Of a stretch of DNA of 64,000 nucleotides, positions 25,928-35,521 are shown piece after piece. Under the pieces are notes generated by a model. It was not told the origin of the DNA. It did not search any database and saw only the letters and a list, made by a program, of their open reading frames with translations. Positions within the stretch are counted from its first letter, which is position 1, and the number at the start of each line of letters is the position of its first letter. A program made the translations under genes and the position numbers. Source of the DNA: an uncultured Bacilli bacterium. GTDB taxonomy: Bacteria > Bacillota_I > Bacilli_A > RF39 > UBA660. The DNA lies in assembly GCA_910587065.1 (NCBI GenBank), contig CAJUMA010000002.1, positions 97,121 to 161,120 on the forward strand, read 5' to 3'.

Positions 25928-28900
25928 TGTTAGAAGTAAACAACATTAAAGGAATAAAAATTAGCATAGCTAGCCCTGAAAAAATACGTGAATGGTCTTA
26001 TGGTGAAGTAAAAAAGCCAGAAACTATTAATTATCGTACTTTAAAACCAGAAAGAGATGGTCTATTCTGTGAGAAAATATTTGGGCCTTCAAAAGACTAT
26101 GAATGTTCTTGTGGTAAATACAAGAGATTAAGATATAAAAATGTTATATGTGATAGATGTGGAGTAGAGGTTACAAAGTCCAAGGTACGTCGTGAGCGTA
26201 TGGGACATATTGAACTTGCTTCTCCATGTTCCCACATTTGGTTCTTTAAAGGTGTACCTTCAAAGATGGGACTTGTTCTTGATATGTCTCCAAGAGATTT
26301 AGAAGAAGTACTATATTTCGTAAGTTATGTTGTAATTAACCCAGGAAGTGTACCTTTAGAGAAAAAACAAACGCTTTCTGATAAAGAATATCGTGCATAC
26401 TATGAAAAGTATGGAGATTCATTTGAAGTTGGTATGGGAGCTGAGGCAATCAAAAAACTACTAGAAGAAGTAGATGTTGATGCTGAAGTTGAAGCTTTAA
26501 GAAAAGAATTAGAAAGTGCTACTGGTCAAAAACGTGTAAGATTAGTTAAGAGACTTGACTGTCTTGTTGCTTTCCAAGAAAGTGGAAACAAACCTGAGTG
26601 GATGGTACTAGATGCAATTCCAGTTATACCACCAGACTTAAGACCAATGATTCAACTTGATGGAGGACGTTTTGCAACATCAGATTTAAATGATTTATAT
26701 CGTCGTATCATCAATAGAAACAATCGTTTAAAGAAATTACTTGAACTTGGAGCACCTTCAATCATTGTGCAAAATGAAAAACGTATGCTTCAAGAAGCCG
26801 TAGATACTTTATTTGATAATGGACGTCGTGGAAGAAGTGTTACATCCGCAACTTCAAGACCTCTAAAATCATTATCAAGTATGTTAAAGGGTAAACAAGG
26901 ACGCTTCCGTCAGAACTTACTTGGTAAACGTGTTGACTATTCAGGTCGTTCAGTTATCGTTGTTGGTCCATCATTAAAAATGTATCAATGTGGTATTCCA
27001 AAAGAAATGGCTCTAGAACTATTTAAGCCACATGTAATTAACGGCCTTGTTGAACGTGGACTTGCTCATAATATTAAAGGAGCAAAAAAACTAATTGATT
27101 ATAGAGATGACTGCGTATGGGATGTAGTAGAAGATGTTATTACGGAACATCCAGTTATGTTAAACCGTGCACCAACACTACATAGATTAGGTATTCAAGC
27201 ATTTGAGCCTAAACTAGTAGGTGGAAAAGCTATCAGATTACATCCACTTGTTTGTACAGCATTTAATGCTGACTTCGATGGTGACCAAATGGCTGTACAC
27301 GTACCACTTTCTGAAGAAGCTAAAGCAGAAGCAAGAATCCTTATGTTAGGTGCAAATAATATCCTATCACCAAAAGATGGAAAACCAATTGTTACACCAG
27401 GACAAGATATGGTTCTTGGAAACTTCTATTTAACTCTTGAAAAAGCAGGAGAAGAAAATGAAGGTAAAGTATTCAAAGATGAAAGTGAAGCTTTAATGGC
27501 TTATGAAAGAAGAGAAGTTACACTTCATACAAGAATTGCCTTGCCAGTAAGTAGTTTCAAACATAAATTATTTATGGAAGAAGTTCAAGACAAATATTTA
27601 GTTACTACTGTTGGTAAGATTAAATTTAATGAGATATTACCAGATGCTTTCCAATATTTAAATGAAGCAAGTAAAGATAATATTGAAGGAATTACACCAA
27701 TGAAATTCTTCTTAGAACAAGGTGTTAATATACCTGAAGAAATTGCTAAAATGCCTTTAATACCAGCATTTGGTAAAAAAGATTTACAAAAAATTATTGC
27801 TCAAGTATTTAAACGTTTCAAAACAACAGAAACAAGTATTATGCTTGATAAACTAAAAGACTTAGGATTTAAATTCTCAACTGTTGCTGGTATTACATTC
27901 TCAATGGCTGATATTGTTGTATCAGAACATAAGGCTGAATACTTACGTGAAGGACACGATATGGTTGAAAAAATCAACAAACAATATAAACGTGGTCTTA
28001 TAACAGATGAAGAAAGACATAATTCTGTTTGTGATGTATGGAATGGCGTACAAGATAAGGTTCATGGTGAACTTGCTGCAATTGCTAAATCTAACAATGA
28101 TAATCCTATATTTATGATGATGAACTCTGGTGCTCGTGGTAGTGTTGGACAGTTTGGACAAATGGCAGGTATGTCAGGATTAATGGCTAAGCCTGATGGA
28201 ACAGTTTCAGAAGTTCCGATAACATCATCTCTTGTAGAAGGTCGTAAGGTAAATGAGTTCTTCTTAAATACTCATGGTGCTCGTAAAGGATCTGCCGATA
28301 CAGCATTACGTACTGCCGATTCAGGATATTTAACTCGTCGTTTAGTTGACGTAGTTCAAGATATAATTATTAAAGAAAGCGATTGTGGATGTTTACAAGG
28401 TTTAGTAGTTCGTGCATTCATAAACGAAAAAGATGGTTCTGTAATTGAATCGCTTGCTGATCGTATAACTGGTAGATTTGCTGCTAAGAGAATTGTTAAT
28501 CCTGAAACTAAAGATGTAATTGTTGAAAAAGACGAAATGATTACTGAATCATTAGTTGCTAAGATTGAAAAAGCAGGAATAGAAGAAGTTGAGATTCGTA
28601 GCGCCTTAACTTGTACATCAGCTAACGGTGTGTGTCAAAAATGTTATGGTACAAACCTTGCTACAGGTAACTTAGTTGAAACAGGAGAAGCTGTTGGTAT
28701 TATGGCTGCTCAATCAATTGGTGAACCTGGTACTCAGTTAACAATGCGTACATTCCATTCCGGTGGAGCTGCCCATGGTGGAGATGCTGATATCACTCAA
28801 GGTCTTCCAAGAGTTGAAGAACTATTTGAAGCTCGTATACCAAAGGCAAAAGCTACTATTGCAGAAATCACTGGTAAAGTTACAAACATTGAAAATGTAA

Positions 28901-29646
28901 ATGGTAAATGGAAAGTAACGGTTAAAAATGATGTTGAAGAAAGAGATCACGTTACGTCTTATGAGGCTAAACTACTAATTGAAGAAGGAGATCAAGTAAC
29001 TTCGGGACAAAAATTAACCCAAGGTTCAATAAGTCCAAAAGAATTACTTGCTGTAACAGATCCAATTACAACACAAGAATATATCTTAAAAGAAGTACAA
29101 AATGTATATAAATCACAAGGTGTTGATATTTCTGATAAACACGTTGAGATTATTGCGAGTAGAATGATTAATAAAATGAAAGTCGTTGAAGAAGGAGATT
29201 CTGATTTAGTTGCTGGATTAACAGTGTCAATTCGTGAATTTGCGGAAAGAAATAAACCAGTTATTTTATCAGGCGGTATACCTGCAACTGGACGTCCAGT
29301 TATCTTAGGTATTACTAAATCTGCTCTTGAAACTGATTCATTCTTATCAGCTGCATCATTCCAAGAAACTACAAAAGTATTAACAGATGCCGCAATTAAG
29401 GGCGAAGTAGACTACTTAAAGGGTCTAAAAGAGAATGTTATTCTTGGTAAACTAATCCCAGCAGGTACTGGAGCAAAAGAATACTCTGATGTTCAAATTG
29501 CTTTAGAAAAAGAATACTTATCTGATGATGCATCAGAAGTTCTTGAAAATCAATTTATTGATGATGATGAAGAAAAAGTAGAAGAAGAATTAGTAGTAGT
29601 TGAAAAAGTTGCTACTGAAGAAGAAGTAGAAGAAACTGAAGAATAG
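25927..29646 (+). CDS. rpoC: RNA polymerase beta' subunit
   Basis: The 1239-residue beta' subunit has the N-terminal zinc-binding cysteines (CSCGKYKRLRYKNVICDRCG), the clamp/rudder region, the active-site magnesium motif NADFDGDQMAVH, the bridge helix and trigger loop (GLTMRTFHSGG-like, read as QLTMRTFHSGG), and the second zinc site (CGCLQ, CTSANGVCQKCYG). The C-terminus carries an acidic tail of about 40 residues. It is in one operon with rpoB. Confidence 0.98.
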   Translation: MLEVNNIKGIKISIASPEKIREWSYGEVKKPETINYRTLKPERDGLFCEKIFGPSKDYECSCGKYKRLRYKNVICDRCGVEVTKSKVRRERMGHIELASPCSHIWFFKGVPSKMGLVLDMSPRDLEEVLYFVSYVVINPGSVPLEKKQTLSDKEYRAYYEKYGDSFEVGMGAEAIKKLLEEVDVDAEVEALRKELESATGQKRVRLVKRLDCLVAFQESGNKPEWMVLDAIPVIPPDLRPMIQLDGGRFATSDLNDLYRRIINRNNRLKKLLELGAPSIIVQNEKRMLQEAVDTLFDNGRRGRSVTSATSRPLKSLSSMLKGKQGRFRQNLLGKRVDYSGRSVIVVGPSLKMYQCGIPKEMALELFKPHVINGLVERGLAHNIKGAKKLIDYRDDCVWDVVEDVITEHPVMLNRAPTLHRLGIQAFEPKLVGGKAIRLHPLVCTAFNADFDGDQMAVHVPLSEEAKAEARILMLGANNILSPKDGKPIVTPGQDMVLGNFYLTLEKAGEENEGKVFKDESEALMAYERREVTLHTRIALPVSSFKHKLFMEEVQDKYLVTTVGKIKFNEILPDAFQYLNEASKDNIEGITPMKFFLEQGVNIPEEIAKMPLIPAFGKKDLQKIIAQVFKRFKTTETSIMLDKLKDLGFKFSTVAGITFSMADIVVSEHKAEYLREGHDMVEKINKQYKRGLITDEERHNSVCDVWNGVQDKVHGELAAIAKSNNDNPIFMMMNSGARGSVGQFGQMAGMSGLMAKPDGTVSEVPITSSLVEGRKVNEFFLNTHGARKGSADTALRTADSGYLTRRLVDVVQDIIIKESDCGCLQGLVVRAFINEKDGSVIESLADRITGRFAAKRIVNPETKDVIVEKDEMITESLVAKIEKAGIEEVEIRSALTCTSANGVCQKCYGTNLATGNLVETGEAVGIMAAQSIGEPGTQLTMRTFHSGGAAHGGDADITQGLPRVEELFEARIPKAKATIAEITGKVTNIENVNGKWKVTVKNDVEERDHVTSYEAKLLIEEGDQVTSGQKLTQGSISPKELLAVTDPITTQEYILKEVQNVYKSQGVDISDKHVEIIASRMINKMKVVEEGDSDLVAGLTVSIREFAERNKPVILSGGIPATGRPVILGITKSALETDSFLSAASFQETTKVLTDAAIKGEVDYLKGLKENVILGKLIPAGTGAKEYSDVQIALEKEYLSDDASEVLENQFIDDDEEKVEEELVVVEKVATEEEVEETEE

Positions 29647-29660
29647 TTTCTTCTTTTTTT
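29629..29660 (+). terminator. Terminator of rpoBC
   Basis: GAAGAAACT at 29629-29637 pairs with AGTTTCTTC at 29645-29653, followed by seven T. The stem overlaps the rpoC stop codon. Confidence 0.88.
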
Positions 29661-29705
29661 ATGTGTAAATATGTAAAAAAATATACTTGACAGAACGATT
29701 AAGGC

Positions 29706-29736
29706 TTGCTAAAAAAAAAAAAAAAAATGCTATAAT
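29706..29736 (+). promoter_or_regulatory. Promoter with an A17 tract in the spacer (possible phase-variable switch)
   Basis: TATAAT at 29731-29736 is preceded by a run of exactly 17 A (29711-29727). The best -35 candidate, TTGCTA at 29706-29711, gives a 19-bp spacer composed almost only of A. Loss of one or two A would bring the spacer towards the optimal 17 bp. A TTGACA further upstream (29687-29692) is too far away to act with this -10. Confidence 0.55.
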
Positions 29737-29779
29737 TACAGTAGGAAAGTATGTCTAAAAGAGAAATGGAGTAATGATT

Positions 29780-32700
29780 ATGATAAAAAAGCATTGGCTA
29801 GTTTTAACCCTTGTACTTTTACTTACTGTAGGATTTGCAACAATAAATACAGTCCTAAATATAAATGGAAGTCTAGGACTAGGGGAAACTGATTTTGAAG
29901 TTAAATTTAATCGAGCAATATTAAATGGAGCAAATAGAACAAGCTTATTTAACATCAATAAAACAGCGATAAGATTGTCCTACACTGATATTTCAAATAT
30001 ATCGGAATCAGTATTAGAGTATGAAATCGTAAACAAAAGTACACAATATGATGCTGATGTTACAATAACTTGCTCAGCTGCTTTATCCGATAATACAGAA
30101 TTTACATATGGTGAAAATAAATCTTTAACACCAGAACCGATTAGGGTAGAAGCTGGAAAATTTGGAACTGGAAAAGTTAATATAAAAGTTAACAAAAACG
30201 AAAATAATGATACCACAGAAAATTTAGGAACTCTTTTTAATATTGTGAAAAATCAGTCTCAAGGTTTAGATACAGATAATTCTTTAAACTATAATAAATT
30301 TACAACTTCTGATTCAAAAAAAGGAGTATTTGAAACAACCAATACGGATACAGGAAAATCAGTTTACTTTTATAGAGGAGTAACGGAAAACAATAATGTA
30401 CTTTTTGGTAATCGTTGTTGGAATATAATAAGAACAACAGAAACAAATGGAGTAAAACTAATATATACGGGTAATCCAGTTGATGGAGCTTGCCTTCCTT
30501 TTGGTACACAAATGAATTTCGGACTAGTTCCTAAAAGTAAATGGACCAATAATGAAGATGACAATGCTTATGTAGGATATATGTATGGAGACATAAATTC
30601 TACAACTTACGCAGCAACACATCAAAATAAACACAACTCACTTGCTAAAGAAAAAATTGATGAATGGTACGAGAAAAATTTAAAAGGAACAAAATATGAA
30701 AATTATTTAGAAGATACAGTCTTTTGCAATGATCGAAGTTTAGCAACAAATTTTGAGAATATATATCAAGATGAAGGAGAAGAACCTATAACAAATAATT
30801 TAGGATACGGTCGAAACAAAACTTATTACGCTGCCAGTGCACGTTCTACAGACCTATCTAAAACAGCATTGCCAACATTAAAGTGCACAAATTTAAACGA
30901 TCGCTTTACAGTTAATAAAACAAATGGAAATGGAGCATTAGACTATCCTATTGGTCTTATTACAACCGATGAATTAATTTATGTTGGAGGAAGCACAGGA
31001 ACCCCTTATAATAATCATAAAGATTTTTATAAGAAAAATTTTCTAATGTATACAGGAACTGCTGAATACTATACGATGACACCAGACTTATTCAACAATA
31101 AAAAAATGGTTACTTATAATCGTCCCTTTAGTTTAGGTTCAGAAAATCCTTCGGAAGAGCGTTTTTTAATTCCAGTAATCTCTGTAAATTCTAATATTTT
31201 AGTATTAAAAGGAGACGGAACAAAAAAAGAACCTTACATATTAGAAACAGAAGACATTAATGAAAATTCCTATACTTGCACAATAGATGCTAAACCTATA
31301 AGCAGAACTTCTTATAACAAATTTGATTTAGACCAATTAAAAACAGGAGATGAATATTGCATCGGAGAAGAATGTTTTTATGTAGTCTCTAACGAAAACA
31401 ATATGATTAAATTATTGGCAAAATACAATTTATATGTTGGTTCTACATATTCTTCTGTTAGGGACAAAGAAGATATATCTTGGAGTGATCCTTTATATGG
31501 AAAACAAAATAGAAAAGCTTTAGGTTATACTTTGACTGGTGAATATCCTTATATTGGTGTTACTCCATATTCAGCCATCTCTCAAGATTATAAGGATAGT
31601 TATGCAGAGGGTTACGTTGACGAATATGTTTGGTATTTAAAAAACACCTACAAAATAGGAAATATAAAAGGTAATTTAATAACTGTAGAAGATTTAGAAA
31701 ATTTAGGATGCGATAAAGCGGCAAAAACCTGTAACACAAGTTGGTATGACTGGATTACTGGAATGACCTATTGGGTTAATACAGCAGATCCAAACGATAC
31801 AACTAAAACTTATCTTGTTGGAGCTGATGGATTCTTAGGAGCTTCTGCATATAGCAACATAAATAATAGGGGAATAAGACCACTAATAACAATATATATG
31901 GATATAGATGATTTAGATGAGGGAAATGTCGCTATTAAAACTAAATTATATGACAAAGTCAAATCGTTATCACAAGGTCCAGACATAAATGCTAATATTA
32001 ATTATGACGAAATATCTTCACAAAGTAATGGTACAGGCGTTTTTGAAACTAATGATACAGACTCGGAAAAACCAGTATACTTTTATCGGGGAAATGTTGA
32101 TAATAATGTTACATTTGTAAATTCATGTTGGAAAATAATTAGAACAACCGAGACAAATGGTACAAAACTTATTTATAATGGCCCAGTAAAAAATGGAAGT
32201 TGCCTGAACTCAAACGAGGAAACAATCATCGGTTCTTCAGCATATTCTAGCACCGTAAGTGACAATGCATATATTGGATATATGTATGGGACACCAAATT
32301 CGAGTAGTTATGCGATAACACATGCTAACATTAATGACTCTACAATAAAAAAAGTAGTTGACTCATGGTATGAAAAGAACTTAAAAGGAAAAAAATATGA
32401 ATATTTAATTGAAGATGCAGTATATTGTAATGACAGAAGTGTCGAAAGTCCAGGTATAAATAATAATTTGGTTACAACTAAATATGGTATTCTTGGCTAT
32501 GGCAACAACAATACAGGATACGGAGTTGTTTCAAGAATTGCTAATGCTGCACTTAAAACAAAACCAACCTACAAATGTAAACAACCTAACGATCGTTTTA
32601 CTGTAAGTAGTTCAAATGGAAATGGCGCCTTAAAATATCCAATCGGATTAATAACTGCTGATGAGACAGCTTTTGCTGGTGGAACAAGATTTCGTGATAG

Positions 32701-34060
32701 AAATGAATATAGTAATGAGAGTTATTACTTATATAACAATTTAAAATTTTATACAATGTCTCCTAATTGGTTTGATGGAAGAATAGCTATTGGTGCAGTT
32801 AATGCACAAGGGACATCAAAAAATGGATATGTTGGTCTAGAACTCGCTAATATAGAATCAGGTGTCCGTCCAGTAATATCTTTAAAAAATGAAGCATTAG
32901 TTTTAGGAGGGGATGGAAGTAAAAAAAATCCTTACAATGTAAAAGAAATTGACGATATAAATAAAAATGACATTCCTTATTATTGGTTAGACAATGGAAT
33001 ATTTCAAGAATACTATGTAGATGCGTATCGAGCATTAAGTAAGTTAACATTAGAAGAAAAAGTAGGACAGTTAATAATGGCACATCACAATCAAGCCACA
33101 GCGATAGAAGGAGTAACTAAATACAATATTGGTGGATATACCTACTTTGAAGCAGACTTCTTAGGAAAAACAGAAGAAGAAGTAAAGAAAATGATAGCAG
33201 ATGAACAAGCAGCAAGTAAAATACCACTAATCACAGCAGTCGATGAAGAAGGCGGAAGAGTAGTAAGAATATCATCAAATACAAATCTTGTAAGAGATGA
33301 AATAAGTAAATATCCAAATATGTTCTATACAAATACAAATAATAAAAATGCATGGCGATTATCCAAAGACTTATATGAAGCATCAGGCAACAATTTTACT
33401 TTAATAGAGAATGAAACAAAAGTAAAAAGTGGAGTGTTAAAGCGATTAGGATTGAACGTAAACTTTGCCCCAGTCGTTGATATGGCAATACCCGGTTCAT
33501 ACATAAGTGATAGGGTAATCGGACTAGATGCAAACTTAACAGCAGAGTATGGAAAAAGAGTTATAAATGCCAGTAAAGGAACAGGAGTATCCTATACCTT
33601 AAAACATTTCCCAGGATATGGAAATAATTCCGATACTCATGAATCAGGAAGCGTTGATAATAAAACTTTAGAAGAATTAATGGAAAATGATATTATACCA
33701 TTTAAAGAAGGAATACGAAATGGAGCCGAAGCAGTAATGATATCCCATAATACAGTTTCAGCCATAGATAATGTTAATCCAGCATCATTATCCAAAGAAA
33801 TACATAACTTACTAACGAATGATTTAGACTTTACTGGTATTATAATAACAGATGCCTTAGATATGGGAGCAACCAAAGAAATACCAAATAAATTTACCAA
33901 AGCAATAGAAGCAGGGAATCATTTAATCTTAGTCCAAGATTATGAAAATGCATATAAAGAAATACTTGAATCAGTAAAAAATGGAATAATATCTGAAACA
34001 AAGATATCCAGACTAGCATTCAAAGTATTGGCATGGAAGTATTATAAAGGACTCATGTAA
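29780..34060 (+). CDS. Giant secreted protein: repeated lectin-like domains fused to a GH3 glycosidase
   Basis: The 1426-residue product begins with a membrane/signal segment (about 5-22) and a TasA/camelysin-like beta domain up to about 140. Two paralogous cysteine-containing domains of about 300 residues follow (about 150-490 and 730-1050). Both contain YFYRG, CW(K/N)IIRTTETNG, DSWYEKNLKG-type and CNDRS motifs and end in a GVRPV-type strand like DUF6273/C-type-lectin folds. A shorter variant domain lies between them (about 495-715). The last 340 residues are a NagZ-type family 3 glycosidase: VDEEGGRV, KHFPGYG, a SDTH dyad and the nucleophile motif ITDALDMG. It probably cuts muropeptides or glycans at the cell surface. 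ATG 29780 is chosen since GGAG sits eight bases upstream. The lectin role is inference. Confidence 0.78.
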   Translation: MIKKHWLVLTLVLLLTVGFATINTVLNINGSLGLGETDFEVKFNRAILNGANRTSLFNINKTAIRLSYTDISNISESVLEYEIVNKSTQYDADVTITCSAALSDNTEFTYGENKSLTPEPIRVEAGKFGTGKVNIKVNKNENNDTTENLGTLFNIVKNQSQGLDTDNSLNYNKFTTSDSKKGVFETTNTDTGKSVYFYRGVTENNNVLFGNRCWNIIRTTETNGVKLIYTGNPVDGACLPFGTQMNFGLVPKSKWTNNEDDNAYVGYMYGDINSTTYAATHQNKHNSLAKEKIDEWYEKNLKGTKYENYLEDTVFCNDRSLATNFENIYQDEGEEPITNNLGYGRNKTYYAASARSTDLSKTALPTLKCTNLNDRFTVNKTNGNGALDYPIGLITTDELIYVGGSTGTPYNNHKDFYKKNFLMYTGTAEYYTMTPDLFNNKKMVTYNRPFSLGSENPSEERFLIPVISVNSNILVLKGDGTKKEPYILETEDINENSYTCTIDAKPISRTSYNKFDLDQLKTGDEYCIGEECFYVVSNENNMIKLLAKYNLYVGSTYSSVRDKEDISWSDPLYGKQNRKALGYTLTGEYPYIGVTPYSAISQDYKDSYAEGYVDEYVWYLKNTYKIGNIKGNLITVEDLENLGCDKAAKTCNTSWYDWITGMTYWVNTADPNDTTKTYLVGADGFLGASAYSNINNRGIRPLITIYMDIDDLDEGNVAIKTKLYDKVKSLSQGPDINANINYDEISSQSNGTGVFETNDTDSEKPVYFYRGNVDNNVTFVNSCWKIIRTTETNGTKLIYNGPVKNGSCLNSNEETIIGSSAYSSTVSDNAYIGYMYGTPNSSSYAITHANINDSTIKKVVDSWYEKNLKGKKYEYLIEDAVYCNDRSVESPGINNNLVTTKYGILGYGNNNTGYGVVSRIANAALKTKPTYKCKQPNDRFTVSSSNGNGALKYPIGLITADETAFAGGTRFRDRNEYSNESYYLYNNLKFYTMSPNWFDGRIAIGAVNAQGTSKNGYVGLELANIESGVRPVISLKNEALVLGGDGSKKNPYNVKEIDDINKNDIPYYWLDNGIFQEYYVDAYRALSKLTLEEKVGQLIMAHHNQATAIEGVTKYNIGGYTYFEADFLGKTEEEVKKMIADEQAASKIPLITAVDEEGGRVVRISSNTNLVRDEISKYPNMFYTNTNNKNAWRLSKDLYEASGNNFTLIENETKVKSGVLKRLGLNVNFAPVVDMAIPGSYISDRVIGLDANLTAEYGKRVINASKGTGVSYTLKHFPGYGNNSDTHESGSVDNKTLEELMENDIIPFKEGIRNGAEAVMISHNTVSAIDNVNPASLSKEIHNLLTNDLDFTGIIITDALDMGATKEIPNKFTKAIEAGNHLILVQDYENAYKEILESVKNGIISETKISRLAFKVLAWKYYKGLM

Positions 34061-34086
34061 AGGGAATATTTAACTATTCCTTTTTC
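34059..34086 (+). terminator. Terminator after the GH3 fusion gene
   Basis: AGGGAATA-type arm pairs with TATTCCTT around TTTAAC and runs into a T-rich stretch directly after the stop codon. Confidence 0.75.
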
Positions 34087-34141
34087 TTGTTAACTTTTTA
34101 TCTTTATGATAAAATAAACTCCGACAAAAGGGAAAAATTTT

Positions 34142-34888
34142 ATGAAAAAAGAAGACAAAATTGAAAATTTAGATAATTTAGATTCATTAGAAGATTCAAT
34201 ATGGTTTAACATTTTTAACAAACTGACAATGTCACTTGGTATCATAGGTTTAGGTTCCACAATTTTAGTTGCTCTTAATATTCCAATATTATTAAGTCTT
34301 CTAATTTTAACTCCAACATTAGGACCTCTTTCTTACATTGGTATAACCAAATTAAAAGAAAAAATGGATGAAGATTTTAAAAGTGATATACAAGCAATAG
34401 ATCAAATTTCGAAACTCTTTGTTGAAATAGAAGAAAAAGATCATAAAATAACAAAACAATCTGTTTGTTTTTATCAAGAAATACAAAATGATTCCATCCT
34501 AGCTAATCTAGATAATTCTTCTAAAACAAATATAAATCAATTTCTCTATATGATAAATGCTAATTATTACAAAGCAATCACAAAAACACATGGGAATTTA
34601 AAAAGAGAAGATTTAATAGTTAGGATAATTAACCAAATTAGTCTTTATATGTCAGACAAACATATAGATTCATTCCGAGTCAAAGAAGCAGAAGTAACTA
34701 ACGAATCAATCCAACATAATTTAAGTTTATTTGATGTCAATGATATTGAATGGTACGAATTTTTACTTAAGTGTTTCGGTAAAGATTCTGAATCAACAAA
34801 AGAATATGGAGAAGTTAGCAGTGTTGAATGGCATTTATTTACTTTAAGAGATATTATGTCTTTCACGTTAAATAATTTTCCTCAATAA
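34142..34888 (+). CDS. Hypothetical protein with two membrane segments
   Basis: The 248-residue product has a hydrophobic hairpin (two adjacent helices at about 27-47 and 50-66) and a long charged, mostly helical cytoplasmic-looking region to the C-terminus. GGGAAAAA precedes the ATG. I do not recognise the family. It stands alone between the GH3 fusion gene and a remnant gene. Confidence 0.65.
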   Translation: MKKEDKIENLDNLDSLEDSIWFNIFNKLTMSLGIIGLGSTILVALNIPILLSLLILTPTLGPLSYIGITKLKEKMDEDFKSDIQAIDQISKLFVEIEEKDHKITKQSVCFYQEIQNDSILANLDNSSKTNINQFLYMINANYYKAITKTHGNLKREDLIVRIINQISLYMSDKHIDSFRVKEAEVTNESIQHNLSLFDVNDIEWYEFLLKCFGKDSESTKEYGEVSSVEWHLFTLRDIMSFTLNNFPQ

Positions 34889-34931
34889 CTAACGAATATA
34901 AAGGGAGAGTTTTATAATTCTCAAGTAGTAA

Positions 34932-35171
34932 TGGATTTTGTATAATGCCTTTGTTTATGCAAAAGTTAATAATAGATCAAAAGTAGGTTTGGAAGAAATC
35001 ATAAATACATTTAAGAATTGGAACTATCTTGATGACGAATTTGATTTTAAGCTAAAAATACTGGATGCTATATTTACGGAGTTTAAAATAGATAGTCGTT
35101 TGCATCCATACTCGAAAAAAACGTGGAAAAGAAAAAATAATATAATAAGTCTAAAACAGAATTCCAAATAA
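34932..35171 (+). pseudogene. Remnant of a gene, C-terminal part only
   Basis: An open stretch of 79 codons translates into a natural-looking helical sequence (KVGLEEIINTFKNWNYLDDEF, HPYSKKTWKRK), but it has no ATG, only an internal TTG at 34938, and no ribosome-binding site. A stop lies directly upstream. It looks like the 3' end of a larger, truncated gene, possibly related to the preceding membrane protein, although I could not align the two. Confidence 0.4.
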
Positions 35172-35205
35172 AATTTAGAAAATTTTAAAAATTTGCAAAA
35201 AGCTA

Positions 35206-35235
35206 TTGATTTAAAACTTAGTTTTATAATATAAT
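35206..35235 (+). promoter_or_regulatory. Promoter of the candidate non-coding RNA
   Basis: TTGATT at 35206-35211 and TATAAT at 35230-35235 are 18 bp apart. The predicted start falls at about 35242, at the base of the first hairpin of the RNA. Confidence 0.65.
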
Positions 35236-35241
35236 GTGTTT

Positions 35242-35453
35242 AAGGGTACAATACCCTTGATGGGGATAATGGTTGATAATAAGTACAACAACAAGATATG
35301 ACAACATTCAACAAAGAATTTACAGCAGAGTGAGGAAGTACAAACTGACAACTTAGATTAAACAACAAGATACAACAACAAGATTAACACAACAAGAAAT
35401 TATTATTTGACCCATGATTTTAAAAGTTTAGAATATTCTAAACTTTTTCTTTT
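35242..35453 (+). ncRNA. Candidate stand-alone non-coding RNA (about 210 nt) with ACAACAAGA repeats
   Basis: No frame is open across this stretch, yet it has its own promoter and a strong terminator. It begins with a tight hairpin (AAGGGTA, loop CAA, TACCCTT). The middle is A/C-rich and poor in G and T, so largely single-stranded. It carries ACAACAAGA(T/A) at 35288, 35362, 35375 and 35389, plus AAGTACAA and TGACAAC-type segments twice each. ATGGG near 35260 can pair with CCCAT near 35411. It is not tmRNA, 6S, RNase P or SRP RNA by any landmark I know. The exposed repeats suggest a sponge or protein-binding RNA; this is inference. Confidence 0.55.
35422..35453 (+). terminator. Terminator of the candidate RNA
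   Basis: A perfect 12-bp palindrome (AAAGTTTAGAAT and complement) is followed by T-rich sequence. It ends the RNA before the polC region. Confidence 0.82.
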
Positions 35454-35521
35454 GTTTGTATTTAAAATTGGCATATACTTTAGTATAATGTAATTAAGTA
35501 CAAGATAAGGATGTGTTCACG

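Noticed and set aside
29687..29736. TTGACA at 29687 with TATAAT at 29731 as one promoter
   Set aside because: The distance is 38 bp, far beyond a usable spacer.
35242..35453. Type III toxin-antitoxin RNA (repeat antitoxin followed by a toxin gene)
   Set aside because: The repeats are irregular and no ToxN-type gene lies downstream; the next gene is polC.
35242..35453. tmRNA, 6S RNA, RNase P RNA or SRP RNA
   Set aside because: None of the landmark sequences or the largely double-stranded shapes of these RNAs is present.
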